From DAXETY01 sp051155755 (lineage in GTDB: Bacteria; Desulfobacterota; Desulfobacteria; Desulfobacterales; SG8-13): DNA of 64,000 nt. Below, piece by piece: positions 57,807-64,000 of this stretch; position 1 is the stretch's first letter, and the number at the start of each line of letters is the position of its first letter. The position numbers and the translations under genes are program-made. The DNA lies in NCBI GenBank assembly GCA_051155755.1, contig DAXETY010000035.1, forward strand, positions 44,290 to 108,289, in the 5' to 3' direction. The notes under the pieces were generated by a model. The model made no database searches. It was not told where the DNA came from and saw only the letters and a list, made by a program, of their open reading frames with translations.

Positions 57807-60461
57807 ATGCATACCGATACGATGCTTCATCAAATCACGCAGCACTTGAAAAATCAGCGGTTGGCGCTCATCGGAGCGCTCGATCGGCTCGACGCCACTG
57901 CGTTCATGGAACAGCACAGTCGCATCTACGATGAATACTTTCGGGCCTGCTTCGAGTCGAGCATGGTCGGCCCTCAGCTGGGCATTGCCAAAAATCCCTA
58001 TGTGTTCATCGCACTGGGTGGATACGGCCGTGAGGAGCAGTGCCTGCACTCCGACATCGATGTGCTGTTTTTGTTCCATAAAAAGGTGCCCGAAGCCGCC
58101 GAAAATCTGATTCGGGAAATTATCTATCCCCTCTGGGACGTCGGTCTGGAGGTCGGCTATGCCACGCGGTCTCTCAAGGAATGTCTTTCGATGGCCACCA
58201 AAGACTACGAGGTGCTCACGCCGATTCTCGATGCGCGCTTCCTCTGCGGCATGTCGCCCCTGTATTCGGAGCTGATCGAAAAGCTGCACGCCAAAATTCT
58301 ATCGCGTCATTCCCGTAAAATCATCGCCTGGCTGGTCCAAAGAAACCGTGCCCGTCACCTGCAGTTCGGCGATTCGACCTATCGACTCGAACCGAATCTC
58401 AAAGAGGGCAAGGGCGGACTGCGGGACTATCACACGATGCTTTGGCTGGCCCGGATTCAATACCAGCTGCGCCAGCCCCGCGATCTGGAATTCACGGGCA
58501 AGCTTTCTCACGAGGAATACCGGGAACTCGGCCGGGCTTTGACCTTTATCTGGGATGTCCGCAATCGCCTGCACCGGCTGTGCGGCCGCAAATGCGACCA
58601 GCTTCATTTCGAAAATCAAATCCGGCTGGCCGAATCGATGAACTACCGCCATACCAACGGCCAGCAGCCGGTGGAAACGTTTCTCAGCGACCTCCAGGGC
58701 AAAATGGAGTTCATCAAGCACCACTTGCTGATATTTCTGGCGGAGATGGGCTACACGCCGGAAGGAAAACCGCGCAAGCGCCGCAACCGCGTTGCCACGG
58801 TCGAAGGCCTCTACGTGGATCGCGAGATGCTTTGTTTCGCTTCTCCGGAAGCCGTGTTGGAATCGCCCCAGCTGCTGATCCGAATCTTCGAGGAAAGCCT
58901 GCGCCTGAAGCTTCCGCTGAGCGCGGAAGCCAAGCGGATCGTCAAGGAATTCGCCCATCGGGTCGAAGGCCGGGTGGCCGGTGACCCCGAAACCGTGGCG
59001 TCTTTCGAACGCATCCTGGCCGGTGCCCCGCCGGTGGTCAGCGTACTGCGGGAAATGCTCAATACCGGCATCCTGGTTCAGCTGATTCCGCCTTTCGACA
59101 GTATTGTCAATCGGATCCAATACGACGAGTACCATCTCTATCCGGTGGACAAGCATCTCCTGCGCACGGTCCAGACCATCAAGAACCTTACCGGGATCAC
59201 GGAGAATTCCCAGGTGGAGCCGTTGTGTGTCGAGATTTACAAAAAGCTGCGCCGCCGCAACGTCCTGCTGTGGGCGGCGCTGCTGCATGACATCGGCAAG
59301 GGTGGCGAAACCGAAGACCATTCCGAGTCCGGCGCCGCCATCGTGCGGTCGCTGCTGCAGTCCAAGGGCATGAGCCCCGAAGACGTGGACACCGTGGCGT
59401 TTCTGGTGGAAAAACACCTGTTTTTGGTGAAAATTGCCACGCGGCGCGACATCTATGACGAAGAGACGGCCATTTTCTGTGCCCGGGAAATCGGAGACCC
59501 CGAGCGCCTGCGAATGCTTTACCTGCTGACGGTGGCCGATTGTATGGCCACCGGGCCGAATGCTTGGAACGAGTGGACCGCCACCCTGTTGCGCGAGCTG
59601 TTTCTGAAAACCCTTAACATACTGGAGCACGGCGAGCTGGCCAGCCGGAAGGCGGTTCGCGAGGCCGATCAAAAGAAAACCATTGTGCTGGCCGCTGTGG
59701 AAACGGAACCGGATCGGGAAGCCATCGCGTCGGTGTTTGACGTGCTGTCGCCCCGCTATCTGATGTACGCCACCCCGGATCAGATTCTGGAGGATATCCG
59801 AAGGTTTCTGCGTCTGCAGCAGCGCGAATTTGTCTGGAACATCACCCGCACGGCCGATTCGGAAACCCGGACGGTCAAAGTCTGCGCCAAGGATCGACCG
59901 GGCCTGTTTTCCAATATCGCCGGAGTCTTTACGCTCAACAACATCGACATCGTGGATGCCCAGATTTTCACCTGGAGAAATCGGGTGGCCGTCGATATTT
60001 TCACGGTCAAGCCGCCGCCGGATCGGATTTTCGAAGAAGACCGCTGGAACCGGACGGCGGCGCACCTCGAACGGGCCCTGGCCGGAGAACTCGATTTGAA
60101 GGCCGCCTTGCGCCAAAAAATTTCCGGTCACCGTCGGCGCATCATCGTTGACCACAAGCGAGCCAACCGCATCATCATCGACAACCACAGCTCGAGTTTT
60201 TTCACCATCATCGAAGTGTTTACCTACGACTATCCGGGGCTGCTGTTCAACGTGACTGATGCATTGTTTTCGTGCCGCCTGGATATCTGGGTCGCCAAGA
60301 TCGCCACCAAAGTCGACCAGGTGGTCGACGTGTTCTATGTCCGCGACTTCGATGGTCAGAAGGTTGACGCTGCCGACCAGGTTGCGGAAATCAAGGCGGC
60401 TGTTGAAGAGCGGTTGATCAAGGTGCCGGCCATCCGGACCGAGCCGGTGATGCCATACTGA
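57807..60461 (+). CDS. glnD: PII uridylyltransferase/uridylyl-removing enzyme
   Basis: 884 residues. The N-terminal nucleotidyltransferase site is GGYGREEQCLHSDIDVLFLF (about residue 71). Then come a GlnD helical domain, an HD domain with LLHDIGKGG (about 492-500), and two C-terminal ACT domains (KDRPGLFSNIAGVF at about 692 and YDYPGLLFNVTDALF at about 808). It senses glutamine and uridylylates PII (GlnB) at Tyr51 when nitrogen is scarce. The four domains are complete. Transcribed from the sigma-54 promoter, with amt 57 bp downstream. Confidence 0.95.
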   Translation: MHTDTMLHQITQHLKNQRLALIGALDRLDATAFMEQHSRIYDEYFRACFESSMVGPQLGIAKNPYVFIALGGYGREEQCLHSDIDVLFLFHKKVPEAAENLIREIIYPLWDVGLEVGYATRSLKECLSMATKDYEVLTPILDARFLCGMSPLYSELIEKLHAKILSRHSRKIIAWLVQRNRARHLQFGDSTYRLEPNLKEGKGGLRDYHTMLWLARIQYQLRQPRDLEFTGKLSHEEYRELGRALTFIWDVRNRLHRLCGRKCDQLHFENQIRLAESMNYRHTNGQQPVETFLSDLQGKMEFIKHHLLIFLAEMGYTPEGKPRKRRNRVATVEGLYVDREMLCFASPEAVLESPQLLIRIFEESLRLKLPLSAEAKRIVKEFAHRVEGRVAGDPETVASFERILAGAPPVVSVLREMLNTGILVQLIPPFDSIVNRIQYDEYHLYPVDKHLLRTVQTIKNLTGITENSQVEPLCVEIYKKLRRRNVLLWAALLHDIGKGGETEDHSESGAAIVRSLLQSKGMSPEDVDTVAFLVEKHLFLVKIATRRDIYDEETAIFCAREIGDPERLRMLYLLTVADCMATGPNAWNEWTATLLRELFLKTLNILEHGELASRKAVREADQKKTIVLAAVETEPDREAIASVFDVLSPRYLMYATPDQILEDIRRFLRLQQREFVWNITRTADSETRTVKVCAKDRPGLFSNIAGVFTLNNIDIVDAQIFTWRNRVAVDIFTVKPPPDRIFEEDRWNRTAAHLERALAGELDLKAALRQKISGHRRRIIVDHKRANRIIIDNHSSSFFTIIEVFTYDYPGLLFNVTDALFSCRLDIWVAKIATKVDQVVDVFYVRDFDGQKVDAADQVAEIKAAVEERLIKVPAIRTEPVMPY

Positions 60462-60518
60462 AACGGGAGTTCAGCGAATACACGCATCCATTGGACCGAG
60501 AGGAGGAGTGAACAAACG

Positions 60519-61811
60519 ATGAAATGGAAATTCTGTTCAATAGCACTATTGTGGGTACTAATGCCGTTATCCCCGGCCCTGGCGGCCGACGGTCTCGATA
60601 GTGGCGACACCGCTTGGCTGATCGTCTCCACGGCACTGGTCATGATGATGACCCCGGCCGGTCTGGCGCTGTTTTACGGCGGGTTGTCCCGATACAAGAA
60701 TTTGCTCAACACCATTGCCATGACCCTGGCCGCTTACTGTCTGGGCAGTGTTGTCTGGATGATGTGGGGCTACTCTCTGGCCTTCGGACCGGATGTGGCC
60801 GGTGTTGTCGGCGGGCTTCCGCATCTGTTTATGAACGGCATCGATGTCGGCAGTCTTTCGGGAACGATTCCGACCTACGTTTTTGTAATGTTCCAGATGA
60901 CCTTCGCCTGCATTACGGTGGCGCTCGTGCTGGGCTCGGTGGTCGACCGCATGAAATTTTCCGCCTGGATCGTGTTTACCGTGCTGTGGCTGACGGTGAT
61001 TTACTGTCCCATCGCCCATTGGGTTTGGGGCGGTGGGTGGATGGGCAGCATGGGCGCTTTGGATTTTGCCGGCGGCACGGTGGTGCACATCAACGCCGGT
61101 GTGGCAGGGCTGGTGTTGTCGCTGGTGCTGGGCAAACGCATCGGTTACGGCAAAGAAGCCATGTTTCCTTCCAGCATCACCCTGACCGCACTGGGAGCGG
61201 CGCTGCTCTGGTTCGGCTGGTTCGGCTTCAATGCCGGCAGCCAGCTGGCGGCAGACGGAGTGGCTGCATCGGCGTTTCTGGTGACCAACACCTCCGCCGC
61301 CGCCGGTGCCCTGGCGTGGATGTTTGCAGAGTGGATCGGCTCCAAGAAGCCGACGGTTCTGGGCATGGCCTCGGGTGTGGTCGCCGGGCTGGTGGCCATC
61401 ACTCCGGCAGCCGGTTTCGTCAACATGCCCGCCTCCTTGATCATCGGTATTATCGCCGGCGTACTGGGCTATTACAGTGTCGCGGTGTTGAAACAGAAAA
61501 TCGGTTACGACGACTCGCTGGATGCGTTCGGCGTGCACGGCATGTGCGGTATCTGGGGCGCTCTGGCCACGGGACTGTTTGCCAACCCGGCCGTCACCGA
61601 GGGGGCGGCCGGCCTGTTCTACGGCAATCCCAAACAACTCTGGATTCAGGTCATATCCATCGTGGCCACCGCGATTTATTCGGCCCTGGGAACGCTGGTC
61701 GTAATCTATGTGACCCGCTGTCTCACCGGCGGATTGCGGGTGGAAACGGAGCAGGAAATCGAGGGGCTTGACAGCTCCCTGCACGGAGAACGCGGATTCG
61801 AAATTCTATAA
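60519..61811 (+). CDS. amt: Ammonium transporter
   Basis: 430 residues. A signal-like leader (cleaved after ALA near residue 23 in Amt proteins of this type) is followed by 11 helices. ALFYGGLSRYKN, the pore His residues in GGTVVHINAGVAGLV and FGVHGMCGIWGALATG match the AmtB signature. It conducts NH3/NH4+ across the inner membrane and is gated by the PII protein encoded 16 bp later. AGGAGG precedes ATG 60519. Confidence 0.95.
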   Translation: MKWKFCSIALLWVLMPLSPALAADGLDSGDTAWLIVSTALVMMMTPAGLALFYGGLSRYKNLLNTIAMTLAAYCLGSVVWMMWGYSLAFGPDVAGVVGGLPHLFMNGIDVGSLSGTIPTYVFVMFQMTFACITVALVLGSVVDRMKFSAWIVFTVLWLTVIYCPIAHWVWGGGWMGSMGALDFAGGTVVHINAGVAGLVLSLVLGKRIGYGKEAMFPSSITLTALGAALLWFGWFGFNAGSQLAADGVAASAFLVTNTSAAAGALAWMFAEWIGSKKPTVLGMASGVVAGLVAITPAAGFVNMPASLIIGIIAGVLGYYSVAVLKQKIGYDDSLDAFGVHGMCGIWGALATGLFANPAVTEGAAGLFYGNPKQLWIQVISIVATAIYSALGTLVVIYVTRCLTGGLRVETEQEIEGLDSSLHGERGFEIL

Positions 61812-61827
61812 AAATGGAGGTTCGAAA

Positions 61828-62166
61828 ATGAAAAAAATCGAAGCGATTATCAAGCCCTTCAAACTGGACGATGTCAAGGAAGCATTGAATGAGATCGGCA
61901 TCCAGGGAATGACGATTACGGAGGTCAAAGGGTACGGCCGCCAGAAAGGCCACAAGGAGATTTACCGGGGTGCGGAATACATCGTCGATTTCATCCCCAA
62001 GATTAAAATCGAAATCGTCGTGGAGGCCGAACGCGCCCATCAAGTGGTGGAAAAAATCCGCGAGGCGGCCAGCACCGGCAAGATCGGCGATGGAAAAATC
62101 TTTGTCTTCCCGGTGGAGGAGGCGCTGCGGGTGCGCACCGGTGAAACCGGCAAGGATGCGATCTAA
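61828..62166 (+). CDS. glnB: Nitrogen regulatory protein P-II
   Basis: 112 residues, a canonical PII. The T-loop YGRQKGHKEIYRGAEYIVDF carries Tyr51, the uridylylation target of GlnD. ATG 61828 has GGAGG upstream; a longer frame to 61768 lies inside amt. Amt adjacency suggests the GlnK role of blocking the transporter, and glnA adjacency the GlnB role, so it may serve both. Confidence 0.93.
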   Translation: MKKIEAIIKPFKLDDVKEALNEIGIQGMTITEVKGYGRQKGHKEIYRGAEYIVDFIPKIKIEIVVEAERAHQVVEKIREAASTGKIGDGKIFVFPVEEALRVRTGETGKDAI

Positions 62167-62325
62167 AGAAGCCACCCGTGTTGGTTCGGTGGCGCGATGC
62201 ATCCGGATGGCTTCCAAGGGTAACCCGGCCCCGTTGCCGCCGGCCGCCGAACCGAGAAACCCGTTTGGAATCAGAGAATTTTCTACAACATAACTTCTTC
62301 AACCAAATCGAAGAGGAGGAGAGCA

Positions 62326-63738
62326 ATGACACCGAAAGAAGTATTGGAATTGGCAAAGGAAAAAGGCACCAAAATGGTGGACCTGCGGTTTATGGACTTT
62401 CCGGGCCTGTGGCAGCATTTCTCGGTGCCGACCAGCGAACTGGACGAGTCGAGCTTTGAGGACGGCTTTGGTTTCGACGGATCGTCCATTCGCGGCTGGC
62501 AGCCCATCAACGCCAGTGACATGCTGGTGATTCCCGATTCGACGACGGCCAAGATCGACCCGTTTTTCGCGGAACCGACCTTGGTGCTGATCTGCGACAT
62601 CGTCGATCCGGTCACCCGCGAGGCCTATACCCGTGACCCGCGCTACATCGCCCGCAAGGCCGAGGCTTATCTGAAAAACAGCGGCATTGGCGACACGGCC
62701 TACATCGGCCCGGAAGCCGAATTTTTTATATTCGACAATATCCGGTTCGAGTCTTCCCGCAACCGGGCCTTCTACGAGATCGATTCCATCGAGGGCATCT
62801 GGAACAGCGGCCGCGACGAGTGCCCCAACCTCGGTTACAAGCCGCGGCACAAGGAGGGCTATTTCCCGGTACCGCCCATGGACAAATTCCAGGACCTTCG
62901 CACGGAAATGGTGCTGGTCCTGCAAAGCCTGGGCATTGACGTCGAGGCCCAGCATCACGAAGTGGCCACCGCCGGCCAGGCCGAGATCGACATGCGCTTC
63001 AAGCCCCTGCTGCAGATGGCCGACCAGCTCAAGTGGTTCAAATACGTGCTCAAAAACGTGGCCCACCGGCATGGCCACACGGTGACTTTCATGCCCAAGC
63101 CGCTCTTTGAAGACAACGGCACCGGCATGCACACCCACATCAGCATCTGGAAGGAAAACCAGCCCCTGTTCGCCGGCGACGGATATGCCGGTGTGTCCCA
63201 GGAGGCGCTGTACGCCATCGGCGGCATCCTAAAACACTGCCGGGCGCTGTGCGCGTTCACCAACCCCACCACAAACTCCTACAAGCGTCTGGTGCCGGGT
63301 TTCGAGGCGCCGGTCAATCTGGCCTATTCGAGCCGCAATCGCAGTGCCGCCATTCGAATTCCCATGTATTCGCCGTCGCCCAAGGCCAAGCGAATCGAAT
63401 TCCGTACGCCCGATCCCTCCTGCAACGGCTACTTGGCGTTTCCGGCCATCCTGATGGCGGCCATCGACGGCATTCAAAACCGGATCGATCCGGGCGATCC
63501 GCTCGACAAAAATCTCTACAATCTGCCCCCCGAGGAACTGGCCGAGATTCCTTCGGCACCGGGTTCCCTGGAACAAGCCATTGACGCCCTCAAGGAGGAC
63601 CAGGAGTTCCTGCTCAAAGGCGATGTGTTTACCCAGGATGCCATCGACATGTGGATTGAATACAAAACCGAAAACGAGATCAACCCGGTGCGACTGCGCC
63701 CGCATCCGCACGAATTTTTCCTCTATTACGATATTTAG
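62326..63738 (+). CDS. glnA: Glutamine synthetase, type I
   Basis: 470 residues, length of a GSI-beta enzyme. FGFDGSSIRGW, the central HHEVATAGQAEIDMRF (metal ligands), and NRSAAIRIPMY near the active site are present. Tyr398 in KNLYNLPPEE is the GlnE adenylylation site. It makes glutamine from glutamate, ammonia and ATP. GAGGAGGAGAG lies just upstream of ATG 62326. It follows glnB by 159 bp, in which I see no sigma-54 motif, so it is probably transcribed from the glnD-side promoter or an unrecognised one. Confidence 0.97.
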   Translation: MTPKEVLELAKEKGTKMVDLRFMDFPGLWQHFSVPTSELDESSFEDGFGFDGSSIRGWQPINASDMLVIPDSTTAKIDPFFAEPTLVLICDIVDPVTREAYTRDPRYIARKAEAYLKNSGIGDTAYIGPEAEFFIFDNIRFESSRNRAFYEIDSIEGIWNSGRDECPNLGYKPRHKEGYFPVPPMDKFQDLRTEMVLVLQSLGIDVEAQHHEVATAGQAEIDMRFKPLLQMADQLKWFKYVLKNVAHRHGHTVTFMPKPLFEDNGTGMHTHISIWKENQPLFAGDGYAGVSQEALYAIGGILKHCRALCAFTNPTTNSYKRLVPGFEAPVNLAYSSRNRSAAIRIPMYSPSPKAKRIEFRTPDPSCNGYLAFPAILMAAIDGIQNRIDPGDPLDKNLYNLPPEELAEIPSAPGSLEQAIDALKEDQEFLLKGDVFTQDAIDMWIEYKTENEINPVRLRPHPHEFFLYYDI

Positions 63739-63770
63739 TCTTTTCGGGACCCCCTCCCCCCTCCCGAAAG

Positions 63771-63805
63771 ACCGGGGTGGGCTGCGATTTGCGGCCCACC
63801 CCGGT
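63771..63805. terminator. Hairpin between glnA and the sigma-54 activator gene
   Basis: A 12-bp perfect stem (ACCGGGGTGGGC / GCCCACCCCGGT) with an 11-nt loop lies between two convergent genes and probably ends both. There is no T-run. Confidence 0.6.
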
Positions 63806-63859
63806 TCGTTCGTGCCCGTCCGGAAACGGCCTTTCGGCATACGCATGGGATCTAGGCGG

Positions 63860-64000
63860 TCAGCGGTAGTTACGATAGTCCACGTCGTATTTCTTGGCCT
63901 TATAGGCGAACTTGCGCACCGTAGTCTTGAGCAGGTCGGCCGCCTGGGTGATGTTGCCCCGGCTGTTTTTCAGGGCATCGATGATCATCTCCCGCTCCAG
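63860..64000 (-). CDS. NtrC/NifA-type sigma-54 activator, C-terminal end
   Basis: 46 residues up to the stop; the rest lies past the right edge. The sequence LEREMIIDALKNSRGNITQA then ADLLKTTVRKFAYKAKKYDVD is the Fis-type helix-turn-helix that ends NtrC/NifA-family enhancer-binding proteins. The N-terminal sensor domain is not seen, so NtrC, NifA or another member cannot be told apart. It is convergent with glnA and near a sigma-54 promoter, so control of the nitrogen cluster is plausible. Confidence 0.8.
   Translation of the reverse strand: MEREMIIDALKNSRGNITQAADLLKTTVRKFAYKAKKYDVDYRNYR

Overview
The window is about 60% GC, densely coded, and looks like the chromosome core of a Gram-negative anaerobe of the Desulfobacterota, most likely Desulfobacterales/Desulfosarcina-like. 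This is inferred from gene content: a complete complex I with a NuoB-C-D triple fusion, an archaeal-style split glutamate synthase fused to ferredoxin domains, DUF2914 and DUF2845 proteins, and a glnE-glnD-amt-glnB-glnA cluster. I saw no insertion sequence, prophage, CRISPR array, tRNA or rRNA.

Layout. 1-7.2 kb: ion transport (C-terminal end of a Na+/Ca2+ antiporter, CorA, a KtrA/KtrB-type K+ uptake pair, a CNNM/CorC-like protein) plus EpmA (EF-P lysylation) and a universal stress protein. 7.5-22.2 kb: a 14.7-kb nuo operon on the minus strand, order A-BCD-E-F-G-H-I-J-K-L-M-N. 22.2-31.8 kb: a Na+:solute symporter with a terminator hairpin in its leader, an M48 lipoprotein protease, a histone-deacetylase-fold protein paired with a hydantoinase-like protein, an O-methyltransferase, a C-terminal J-domain protein and a DUF2914 protein. 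32.0-38.4 kb (plus strand): a transglutaminase-like protein with an ABC-2 type transporter, an LEA-type lipoprotein, and a compact cassette of a YchF-like P-loop protein, a winged-helix/zinc-ribbon protein and a DUF2845 protein. 38.5-40.0 kb: radical SAM and cyclic-nucleotide-binding genes sharing an ATGA overlap. 40.2-52.8 kb: glutamine-consuming metabolism on the minus strand (purF, carB, carA, a class I amidotransferase and the three-gene glutamate synthase). 53.5-63.7 kb (plus strand): a hypothetical gene, then nitrogen control and assimilation (glnE, glnD, amt, glnB/glnK, glnA). The right edge holds the C-terminal DNA-binding end of an NtrC/NifA-type sigma-54 activator.

How it works together. 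The last 25 kb is largely a nitrogen module: Amt brings in ammonium, GlnA makes glutamine, the split GltB/GltD-like enzyme makes glutamate, GlnD/GlnB/GlnE sense and modify, and CarAB and PurF spend glutamine nitrogen on arginine/pyrimidine and purine synthesis. A sigma-54 promoter matching the consensus at every fixed position lies upstream of glnD, and a sigma-54 activator gene ends the window, which suggests NtrC-type control of glnD-amt-glnB and possibly glnA.

The best candidates for less-described biology are the HDAC-like/hydantoinase pair, the YchF-like cassette with a degenerate G3 motif, the transglutaminase-ABC cassette, the leader terminator before the symporter, and the rearranged glutamate synthase. 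None of them can be called a new system from sequence alone.
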